Shown here piece after piece: positions 1 to 6,814 of a DNA stretch of 11,111 nt. Positions within the stretch are counted from its first letter, which is position 1; the number at the start of each line of letters is the position of its first letter. The notes beneath the pieces were generated by a model. It saw nothing but the letters and a program-made list of their open reading frames with translations. It ran no database searches and was not told the origin of the DNA. Location: assembly GCA_029062075.1 (NCBI GenBank), contig JAIDQW010000152.1, forward strand, positions 1 through 11,111, given 5' to 3'. A program made the position numbers and the translations under genes. Source of the DNA: Paramuribaculum sp. (GTDB lineage: Bacteria > Bacteroidota > Bacteroidia > Bacteroidales > Muribaculaceae).

Positions 1-1299
1 ATCGGTAACAGTGCCGCTGATAGTTATCTTCAAGTCAGGCAATTCAAAGGAATATATATGGTCATAGCCCCTGGCGTCTCCCCTGCCGCTGCTGAAATAG
101 CCCGCTTCCTTTCCGGGATAGAAGGTGATTCCGAAATCATCCGATGCTGAATTTACCGGCACACCCATGTTAGTCACCTTCCACACTCCGGAGGGGGTGA
201 GTTCAGCCTTGAATATGTCAAGCCCACCCATACCGGGAAGCCCGTCGGAAGAATAATAAATAATGCTGTCGCTGAACGCGTATGGAAACATCTCTCTGCC
301 TGATGTGTTGACAGCCGGTCCGAGATTTTCCGGCAGCGCACCTGCCTTTGCATCAAGCCTCATCCGCCATATATCGGAGCCGCCGTAGGTGCCGGGGCGG
401 TCGGAGGTGAAATATATGTATTTACCTGTGGGGTCAACAGACGGGTGTCCGTAATTATAAACGGTGTCCTCTATAAGGTCAAGGCGGCGAGCCTCACTCC
501 AGGAAGCATCGCTTCGTGAAGATGTTACAATCTCTACCTTGGTATCGGCATCCTGCCTCCTTTTCGCCCTCGTGAGATACATCAGTCTGCCATCAGGCGA
601 GAATGACGCCGCGCCCTCATCAGCCTCGGTATTAAGCTCCCCTTTCACCGGCTCAGGTCTCTGCCATTTACCCTGCTCATCCTTGCTCACCTCCCAGATA
701 TCGCCACGCTTCATACCTGTCACCTCGCTGCGGTTTGCTCCGGTAACATTCTCGTTGGTAGTTGTCAGATAGAGCTTGTCTCCCTGCAGTGAGGGTGAGA
801 AGTCGCTGCGGCGAGAATTGAACAGCTTTGCATTAGCCACCTTATAGCGTGTGGGATTGGCACGCATCTTTTCAGCAAGAAGCACCCCGCGGAGTCCTGT
901 TTTGGCGACCTCGTCATCCGGAGCCATAATCAGGTACTGGTTATAAGACTGAGCTGCTTCTGCATACTTGCCATCGGCATGCAGCGCTTTGGCAATGTGA
1001 CGGTACAACAACGAATCGGGGTAGCCGTAACGCAACGCATTGCGGAAGGCTCCCGCGGCTCTTGCATTCTGATTCAGTTTTGTATGAGCCATTCCGAGCT
1101 TGTAAGCCACCTCACCGCGCAGAGTGCGTTCCGACGGTTTTTTCAGCTTGTTGTAAAGCTTACGGTAAGTAGCCGCCGCATCATAGTACTCGCCGCGTGC
1201 CATCTGCTCGTCGGCAACGCTGAGTCTGGCACCTCGGCAACCGGTGAGCAGCACGCACACCGTCAAGAGTAGAGTTGCTAAATATGATTTACGACACAT
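1..1299 (-). CDS. PorE-like TPR/PD40 lipoprotein (partial, C-terminus beyond the window)
   Basis: The gene reads leftward from ATG at 1299-1297 for 433 codons and stays open at base 1, so the C-terminus is missing. The N-terminus is a lipoprotein signal with lipobox LLTGC (acylated Cys21). Residues about 27-145 look like TPR helices. Residues about 160-418 hold five PD40/WD40-like blades, with cores such as FSPDGRLMYL and YIYFTSDRPG, often followed by GG.DI. From about 423 the text ISGTVTD resembles the start of a carboxypeptidase-regulatory-like domain. This order matches PorE (PG1058 of Porphyromonas gingivalis), which ends in an OmpA-like peptidoglycan-binding domain and belongs to the type IX secretion machinery. 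The OmpA part lies outside the window, and other Bacteroidota TPR-PD40-OmpA lipoproteins look similar, so the T9SS role is inference. The AAAGGA just before the ATG overlaps the ABC gene's stop codon, suggesting coupled translation. Confidence 0.85.
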   Translation of the reverse strand, partial: MCRKSYLATLLLTVCVLLTGCRGARLSVADEQMARGEYYDAAATYRKLYNKLKKPSERTLRGEVAYKLGMAHTKLNQNARAAGAFRNALRYGYPDSLLYRHIAKALHADGKYAEAAQSYNQYLIMAPDDEVAKTGLRGVLLAEKMRANPTRYKVANAKLFNSRRSDFSPSLQGDKLYLTTTNENVTGANRSEVTGMKRGDIWEVSKDEQGKWQRPEPVKGELNTEADEGAASFSPDGRLMYLTRAKRRQDADTKVEIVTSSRSDASWSEARRLDLIEDTVYNYGHPSVDPTGKYIYFTSDRPGTYGGSDIWRMRLDAKAGALPENLGPAVNTSGREMFPYAFSDSIIYYSSDGLPGMGGLDIFKAELTPSGVWKVTNMGVPVNSASDDFGITFYPGKEAGYFSSGRGDARGYDHIYSFELPDLKITISGTVTD

Positions 1300-1306
1300 A
1301 GTCCTT

Positions 1307-3151
1307 TTACGAATTCACATTCTGCATTTCAACCAGGCGCGTGTAGAAGCCATTGAGAGCCATCAGCTCCTCATGGGTTCCCCTCTCAACAATCTCACCT
1401 TCATTCATCACGCATATCTGGGTGGCATTCTTGATGGTTGACAGGCGGTGTGCTATGACAAGTGTGGTGCGGTCCTTCATCAGTCGGTCGAGTGCCTGCT
1501 GCACAAGGTATTCGCTCTCGCTGTCAAGCGCGGAGGTCGCTTCGTCAAGAATAAGAATAGGGGGATTCTTAAGAATAGCACGCGCTATGGATATGCGCTG
1601 TCGCTGACCGCCTGAGAGCTTGCAGCCCCGGTCACCGATATTGGTGTCGTAGCCGTACTCGGACGCCATAATGAATTCGTGGGCGTTAGCAACCTTAGCC
1701 GCCTCAATCACCTGCTCCATTGTGGCATTCTTAACGCCAAAGGTTATATTGTTATAGAATGTGTCATTAAAAAGAATGGCTTCCTGATTCACATTCCCCA
1801 TGAGGGAGCGCAAATCATGCACTTTCAGGTCACGAATATCCACGCCGCCAATCTTTATTGAGCCGCCGTTCACGTCATAAAATCTTGGAAGCAGATCGGC
1901 AAGGGTTGATTTGCCGCTTCCGCTCTGACCTACGAGCGCCACAGTGTCACCGGGGCGTATCACAAGGTCGGCATGCTTCACCACCGGCACCTCGGGGTCA
2001 TAGCCAAAGGTAACATTCTCGTACCTCACCTCGCCGCAATCGGCAGGCAGAGGTTTGGGATGGGGAGGATCAGCAATCGGATTACGCGCAGAGAGTATCT
2101 TGTCCACCCTCTCAAGAGAAGCAAGACCTTTTTGAATGGAGTACATTGCCTTGCTCAAATCTTTTGCGGGGTTAATGATGCTGTAAAAGATAATCATGTA
2201 GTAGATAAACATCGGTGCATCAATGCCGGAATTATGGTGAAGAATCAGCGAGCCACCGAACCAGAGCACTATCGCTATAGTGACTGTGCCGAGAAATTCG
2301 CTCATAGGATGAGCGAGTGCCTGTCGGCGCATAACCCTGTTGCTCAGCTTGTAGAAAAGCTGCGTAGCTTCGTGAAAACGGTGCTCAACCTTAGCTTCGG
2401 CATTGAATGCCTTAATTATCCGAAGTCCGCCAAGGGTCTCTTCGATGTAACTCATAATCCTGCCCCACTGCTGCTGCCCTTCGAGGCTCTTGCGCTTCAG
2501 GCTCTTGCCGATACGCCCCATGGCTATTCCGGCAATAGGAAGAAGAACGAGAACGAAAAGAGTTAGCTGCCAGCTGATAAACACCATCATGATAAGACAC
2601 ACAACTATCATTACCGGATTCTTGAACATCATGTCAAGCGATGACATGATAGAATTTTCAATTTCGGCAACGTCACCGCTCATCCTCGCCATCACATCAC
2701 CCTTGCGCTCAGATGTGAAGAAGCCTATCGGCAGACTCACAATCTTATCATAAACCGCATCCCTGATATCTCTTACCACTCCGCTACGCAACGGAATAAT
2801 GAAATAGGATGCCAGATAAGTTGTTCCGGTTTTGAGAGCGGTCATGAATATAAGCAGCAGCCCGAGCGCACCAAGAGTCCAGCTGGGGCCCCATGAATCT
2901 ATAGCTATCTGGGTGACATAATAAAAGTTATTGACAATAACATCGGCAAGCTCACCTATCTTGATACCGCCCAGAGGAATATATTCATATCCCTTTTCCC
3001 GGATGCCGAAAAGCATTTCGAGTATCGGCATTACTACCGCAAACGAAAAAAGAGTAAGAAACGCTGCAAGAAAATTGAATATGATATTGAGTGCGAGATA
3101 CTTTTTGTACGGCGGCACAAAACGCTTCAACACCTGAAAAAATTCACCCAT
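1307..3151 (-). CDS. MsbA-type ABC exporter, fused membrane and ATPase domains
   Basis: A 614-residue half-transporter with an N-terminal membrane domain and a C-terminal nucleotide-binding domain; it should act as a homodimer in the inner membrane. Hydrophobic spans sit near residues 20-44, 92-120, 177-197, 198-215, 285-305 and 312-330, giving the six helices of a type IV (ABCB) exporter. The ATPase domain is complete: Walker A GQSGSGKST (408-416), Q-loop Gln456, signature LSGGQ (512-516), Walker B ILILDE (532-537), D-loop SALD (540-543) and H-loop His568. Length and layout fit MsbA-like lipid flippases, but the same architecture exports peptides and drugs, so the substrate is not settled by sequence. 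The PorE-like lipoprotein starts 7 bases past its stop, so the two are probably co-transcribed. No defects are visible. Confidence 0.93.
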   Translation of the reverse strand: MGEFFQVLKRFVPPYKKYLALNIIFNFLAAFLTLFSFAVVMPILEMLFGIREKGYEYIPLGGIKIGELADVIVNNFYYVTQIAIDSWGPSWTLGALGLLLIFMTALKTGTTYLASYFIIPLRSGVVRDIRDAVYDKIVSLPIGFFTSERKGDVMARMSGDVAEIENSIMSSLDMMFKNPVMIVVCLIMMVFISWQLTLFVLVLLPIAGIAMGRIGKSLKRKSLEGQQQWGRIMSYIEETLGGLRIIKAFNAEAKVEHRFHEATQLFYKLSNRVMRRQALAHPMSEFLGTVTIAIVLWFGGSLILHHNSGIDAPMFIYYMIIFYSIINPAKDLSKAMYSIQKGLASLERVDKILSARNPIADPPHPKPLPADCGEVRYENVTFGYDPEVPVVKHADLVIRPGDTVALVGQSGSGKSTLADLLPRFYDVNGGSIKIGGVDIRDLKVHDLRSLMGNVNQEAILFNDTFYNNITFGVKNATMEQVIEAAKVANAHEFIMASEYGYDTNIGDRGCKLSGGQRQRISIARAILKNPPILILDEATSALDSESEYLVQQALDRLMKDRTTLVIAHRLSTIKNATQICVMNEGEIVERGTHEELMALNGFYTRLVEMQNVNS

Positions 3152-3177
3152 AATTTATTGGTAATATAATTATGTGA

Positions 3178-3209
3178 CAAATTTACACAAATTCAATAAT
3201 TAACTGAAA
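3178..3209 (-). promoter_or_regulatory. Bacteroidota-type promoter for the ABC exporter/lipoprotein operon
   Basis: On the minus strand, TAAATTTG (3185-3178) matches the TAnnTTTG -7 consensus of the Bacteroidota housekeeping sigma factor. TTTC (3209-3206) lies 20 bases upstream, one mismatch from the -33 TTTG. It points at the ABC start at 3151 and would leave a leader of roughly 20 bases. No other good match was seen in this intergenic region on this strand. Transcription from it is inferred. Confidence 0.55.
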
Positions 3210-3298
3210 CTTTCGCTATAAATTCAACTTGGTTCGCATCGATGTAATGCGCTTACACTACCATATATTTGTTATTTCGCAATTTTATCCGAGAAAAA

Positions 3299-3330
3299 TT
3301 TGTATATTATTTGGTGTATAATTAAATTTG
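3299..3330 (+). promoter_or_regulatory. Bacteroidota-type promoter for the DUF6291-type gene
   Basis: A full match to the Bacteroidota housekeeping promoter: TTTG at 3299-3302, a 20-base spacer, and TAAATTTG at 3323-3330. It would start transcription near 3337 and give an A-rich leader of about 40 bases before ATG 3378. It may also supply the restriction-modification genes downstream, as no clear terminator lies between them. Confidence 0.7.
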
Positions 3331-3377
3331 CATCGGTAAAACACACATTAATTCATTTTTATAAAAAACACACCACT

Positions 3378-3830
3378 ATGGAAAAAACTAAAAAAGCATT
3401 CGTATTCAACACTGTATGGTACAAAATCATCAGAAATTGCAGCACACTCGTCAAGGGAGAAGTTTTCACAGCTGTAATGGAGTACTTCGAATCAGGCAAA
3501 ATCATTGAGCTGAGCAATGAGGCATCCGTGATTTTCCAATTTATCAAACGCGAGATTGACCGACGTGAAGCACGCCGCTTAAAATCCGATAAATCAACCG
3601 ACAAACAAACATCTGTACTCCAGTCCGAGCTCACCAATACGAAAGCTGAATTTTCCAAAGCCAATAAACAGCCCTCCCCTCTCACCCCGGCTCCGACCTC
3701 AGATCCGACAAAACCGGACTCAATAAAAAACGGTAGTCCTGACACATCCATACCGACCTTCACACCTCCTCTTACGCGCCAGATGAGAAGAAAACTTCAG
3801 CGTCAAGGCATAGCACTTCCTCAAATATAA
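3378..3830 (+). CDS. DUF6291-type protein, 150 residues
   Basis: Start ATG 3378 is chosen over an in-frame ATG at 3300 because the latter lies inside the promoter and would add 26 unconserved residues. Residues 1-70 resemble the DUF6291 family by recall: FVFNTVWYKII, then GEVFTAVMEYFESG, then a helix with VIFQFIKREIDRREARR. Family members are common in Bacteroidota prophages and mobile elements, and their function is unknown. Residues about 70-130 form a hydrophilic linker rich in Ser, Thr, Pro and Lys. The protein ends in a short basic tail, TRQMRRKLQRQGIALPQI. There is no signal peptide or membrane segment, so it should be cytoplasmic. It sits 148 bases upstream of the restriction endonuclease in the same direction. 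It has no visible helix-turn-helix of a controller protein, so a regulatory role in the restriction system cannot be claimed. Family assignment is moderate. Confidence 0.75.
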   Translation: MEKTKKAFVFNTVWYKIIRNCSTLVKGEVFTAVMEYFESGKIIELSNEASVIFQFIKREIDRREARRLKSDKSTDKQTSVLQSELTNTKAEFSKANKQPSPLTPAPTSDPTKPDSIKNGSPDTSIPTFTPPLTRQMRRKLQRQGIALPQI

Positions 3831-3866
3831 TTCTCTTATAAATTTCATTCGTTCTATTATGAAATG

Positions 3867-3895
3867 ATTGCCGTATGGATTTTTTTCGTAAATTG
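3867..3895 (+). promoter_or_regulatory. weak candidate promoter for the restriction-modification pair
   Basis: ATTG (3867-3870), an 18-base spacer and TAAATTG (3889-3895) form a degenerate Bacteroidota promoter upstream of the endonuclease. A second degenerate candidate is ATTG (3926-3929) with TAGATTG (3950-3956), 20 bases apart. Neither carries the full TAnnTTTG, and I cannot choose between them. Read-through from the DUF6291 promoter is the alternative. Confidence 0.25.
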
Positions 3896-3978
3896 CAGCC
3901 ATATATAAAAATCACCGATTCAAAAATTGCGCGATTCCACTCCTTGTCATAGATTGAAATACAAGCACTCATAAATAT

Positions 3979-5070
3979 ATGACCGAATATAAGGACATAA
4001 TTAACAATATCTGCAAAAATATTCATACCGGGCTCATTGATTTTGGAGTTCCACGAAGCAAGGCATCTATGCCAACACTGGCTTCTTCTGAATTAATCAC
4101 TAATAAACAGCAGGGAGATTGGGCAGAAGATGTTATTCTAAGAGCGATTAATAACAATTCCACTGCTATTGTAGCTGTTAAATATGGAAAGTCCGATGAT
4201 CTGGTTGCCGGGGATACCGGTTTTGAGAAATTTTTCAATGAATATCAGGATGAACTTGATACAATTGGGAAAAGACCGGATATACTTCTATTCAAAAAGT
4301 GTGACTTCAACGAGCAACTTGGCTATGACATAAGTGCCCTTACTGAGTCTGAAATACATGAGTATGTTTCAAAAGCCATAGCGGGCATTGAAGTACGGTC
4401 AAGTGCTTTTTTGATAAATAAATATACCGAAGAAGTCAACAGTGTTGTTTGCAATAATACCGACCGGGCGTTAGAACTAAAACGTGAAATAATCTCAGAT
4501 TATGCCGACTTGCTGCAGCAAAAGCGTCCGGAACTTCTGACAATTTTGCAACAGCTGAATAAAGATTCCATACGGACGATAGACTTTAGAAAACCTTCAT
4601 GGCACTCCTCGCAGCGCTTGAAAGAACTATCTTCAAAATTATCTGAAATAAAGGAATGTCTTAAGGTGGTTCAAAAAAGGAATTCGCTTTCGATAACTCC
4701 TAAGATAGAAGATATTAAAGTCGTTTATAAGTGGATAATGACTTATGGTGTGCCCCATTTCTATGTTCAGGTATTCTTTGACCGGATCTATGGAATATCT
4801 TTCAAGCATATACTTGAACTGATTTCAGATCCTGATCTGGAGGATATCAAATATTTCATAGAGCAGGATAGTAAAAATCAGAATAAGACCACTATAAAAA
4901 TTCCTTCACAAGATGGTATTTGTATCGCAGAAACAATAACTCAACCAAACCATCACAGCGTAAGGAAAGAACTAAACAAGGGGCGGTTACTCTTTTATGT
5001 GAAATTCGATGGGGGCGAGGCTTTTCTGGATAAGGAAAATTTTGACTCATTGTTTGATTGCAATCTATGA
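3979..5070 (+). CDS. type II restriction endonuclease, AccI-like
   Basis: A 363-residue cytoplasmic protein, predicted to cut unmethylated double-stranded DNA at the site protected by the downstream methyltransferase. The start is fixed: an in-frame stop lies at 3955-3957 with no other ATG between. A PD-(D/E)xK-type layout is visible: QQGDWAE with Glu50, RPDILLF with Asp101, and GIEVRSSAFL with Glu138 and Arg140, so the usual lysine appears as arginine, as in several E-x-R type II enzymes. Residues about 160-235 are rich in charged helix and may form a coiled coil or the DNA-recognition part. A segment near 245-283 (VPHFYVQVFFDRIYGISF) looks like the conserved C-terminal block of this group. 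From memory the whole best resembles the AccI family (GT^MKAC). A XamI- or HincII-like family is possible, so endonuclease is firm and specificity tentative. The gene is AT-rich compared with the flanking blocks. Confidence 0.85.
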   Translation: MTEYKDIINNICKNIHTGLIDFGVPRSKASMPTLASSELITNKQQGDWAEDVILRAINNNSTAIVAVKYGKSDDLVAGDTGFEKFFNEYQDELDTIGKRPDILLFKKCDFNEQLGYDISALTESEIHEYVSKAIAGIEVRSSAFLINKYTEEVNSVVCNNTDRALELKREIISDYADLLQQKRPELLTILQQLNKDSIRTIDFRKPSWHSSQRLKELSSKLSEIKECLKVVQKRNSLSITPKIEDIKVVYKWIMTYGVPHFYVQVFFDRIYGISFKHILELISDPDLEDIKYFIEQDSKNQNKTTIKIPSQDGICIAETITQPNHHSVRKELNKGRLLFYVKFDGGEAFLDKENFDSLFDCNL

Positions 5071-6725
5071 GTGTAGAAGCAGAATACATAAACAAAACCT
5101 CTATCAGCCATAGAAAAAAGTTTGCCCAGTTTTTTACCCCTGAGCACATTTCCGACTTTATGGCGTCATGGGTTATTGGAAACAAAAGAGGGAAGCTTAG
5201 CATTCTCGAACCCGCATTCGGTTTAGGAATGTTCAGTCGGTCACTCCTAAAAGTAAACCCGGATATAAGAGTTGTTGGATATGATATTGATGACACTATA
5301 TATAAATACGCTCACCGAAACTTTTCGGAAACCGAATATGATGTTGATATTATCAATGATAACTACCTGACAGCATCATGGTCCGAGAAATATGACGGCA
5401 TTATTTGCAATCCTCCATACCTGAAATTTCACGACTACGATAATCAGACCCTTATACCGTTAATCAATAACAAATTACACACCAACCTGAATGGTTTCAC
5501 CAATATTTACACCCTATTTCTGCTGAAATCCATTCATCAGATGAAGGATGGTGCACGTATGGCATATATTGTTCCATCAGAATTTTTGAATTCAGATTAT
5601 GGAGTTGAGGTAAAACGTACCCTCCTGCAAAGCGGTGTGCTGAAACACATCATAATCGTTGATTTTACTCAATGTGCATTTGATGATGCCTTGACAACTG
5701 CGTCTATTCTTCTATGCCAAAAAGATAATCAATCAGATGGTATCAATTTTTCTAATGTAAGCAATACGGCTGAATTGTATTCTTCCCTTACTGATTACAA
5801 GACACTTGCGATTAATCAATTAGACCCGGAGGTTAAATGGAAACAATATTATGACCATACACATTCGGCGAAATATAATAAGCTTGTTCCATTTTCAACA
5901 TTTGCAAAAGTGTCACGCGGAATTGCAACAGGAGCTAATGATTACTTCATATTCAAGGCATCAAAAATTGACTCCTACAACTTACCGGAGAGTGCCTTGC
6001 TACCGTGCATTTGCCATGCGGCTGACATAAAAAAGCTGATTTTTACCGAGGCTGATTTTGAGACTCTTGTAAAAGCAGATAAAACAGTCTTTTTATTCAA
6101 CGGCCGCTCAAACGAAGCCTATCGTGAGGTTCATGATTATATCTGTCTCGGTGAGGAAAATGGTGTAAATAAGAAATACCTGACTTCAAGCCGCACACCT
6201 TGGTACGCACTTGAAAACAGAAAGCCGGCTCCAATATGGGTAACTGTGTTTAGCAGAAAGGAATTGAGATTTATCAGGAATAAAGCCGGCGTAAATAATT
6301 TAACCACATTTCACTGCGTATATAATATCGGGATTATTGACACTGACATTCTCTTTGCCTATCTTACAACAAATCTTGCAAAAGAAATCTTTCTGGACAA
6401 TTCCCGCCAATACGGTAATGGACTCGTGAAATTTGAGCCTAACGATTTGAATAAGGGCAATATAGTTGATCTTAGAGAATTAACTTCATTAGAAAGATCA
6501 TTTATATTAAAAGCCACAGGAGAACTTGAATATTCTAATAGTTCAAGTTCAGAAATCATATCTGTTCTCGATGACTTTTTCCGAACAAAATACACCACCG
6601 GTATAACTGACTTAAATATTTATTCGAATCGTATTGATAAACTTATCGGAGAGAAAGCAACCACAAGAGATAAAAAAATTAAAGTTGGGAGAATCCAACA
6701 ACTCACTCTTCCAATTTTTAAATAA
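5067..6725 (+). CDS. type II DNA N6-adenine methyltransferase, gamma class
   Basis: Transfers a methyl group from S-adenosylmethionine to adenine in the target of the preceding endonuclease and so protects the host. ATG 5067 is preferred (552 residues) because it overlaps the endonuclease stop as ATGA; an in-frame TTG at 5058 would add three residues. Motifs in gamma order: motif X KKFAQFFTP (17-25), SAM-binding motif I EPAFGLGMF (48-56), acidic motif II GYDID (71-75), catalytic motif IV NPPY (115-118), then GARMAYIVPSEFLNS (162-176). Residues beyond about 250 should carry target recognition. Length and motif order fit M.AccI/Eco57I-like enzymes. The catalytic motifs look intact, so the enzyme is probably active. 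The 3' end is very AT-rich: bases 6481-6540 contain 15 G/C of 60. Confidence 0.92.
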   Translation: MSVEAEYINKTSISHRKKFAQFFTPEHISDFMASWVIGNKRGKLSILEPAFGLGMFSRSLLKVNPDIRVVGYDIDDTIYKYAHRNFSETEYDVDIINDNYLTASWSEKYDGIICNPPYLKFHDYDNQTLIPLINNKLHTNLNGFTNIYTLFLLKSIHQMKDGARMAYIVPSEFLNSDYGVEVKRTLLQSGVLKHIIIVDFTQCAFDDALTTASILLCQKDNQSDGINFSNVSNTAELYSSLTDYKTLAINQLDPEVKWKQYYDHTHSAKYNKLVPFSTFAKVSRGIATGANDYFIFKASKIDSYNLPESALLPCICHAADIKKLIFTEADFETLVKADKTVFLFNGRSNEAYREVHDYICLGEENGVNKKYLTSSRTPWYALENRKPAPIWVTVFSRKELRFIRNKAGVNNLTTFHCVYNIGIIDTDILFAYLTTNLAKEIFLDNSRQYGNGLVKFEPNDLNKGNIVDLRELTSLERSFILKATGELEYSNSSSSEIISVLDDFFRTKYTTGITDLNIYSNRIDKLIGEKATTRDKKIKVGRIQQLTLPIFK

Positions 6726-6751
6726 GTCTTAAGACCACAATAAAGGAAATC

Positions 6752-6783
6752 TGTGTCGTGTATAATGTTTTTTACTATCTTTG
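6752..6783 (+). promoter_or_regulatory. Bacteroidota-type promoter for the fucosidase-lpxB-phosphatase genes
   Basis: TATCTTTG at 6776-6783 matches the TAnnTTTG -7 consensus. TGTG at 6752-6755, 20 bases upstream, is one mismatch from the -33 TTTG. Transcription would begin near 6790, about 25 bases before the fucosidase ATG at 6815. This marks the return from the restriction-modification segment to the right-hand gene block. It also argues against the longer reading from 6758, which would start inside the promoter. Confidence 0.55.
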
Positions 6784-6814
6784 TAGCAGTAACATAACCA
6801 ACGCCTTGACTTAC

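Noticed and set aside
857..875. TGGCACG word resembling a second sigma-54 site
   Set aside because: No GC at the required spacing, and it lies inside the lipoprotein coding region.
1973..2566. Plus-strand open frame inside the ABC exporter gene
   Set aside because: It is antisense to an intact transporter and has no family-like features.
3842..3865. Inverted repeat ATTTCAT/ATGAAAT after the DUF6291-type gene
   Set aside because: A 7-pair AT-only stem with a 10-base loop, and the nearest T-run begins about 15 bases later; too weak for a terminator.
3831..3978. Search for a controller-protein binding site (C-box) upstream of the endonuclease
   Set aside because: No paired palindromes of the expected kind and no controller gene in the window.
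6726..6735. Perfect palindrome GTCTTAAGAC right after the methyltransferase stop
   Set aside because: Five paired bases without loop or T-run cannot be a terminator; too short to name as an operator.
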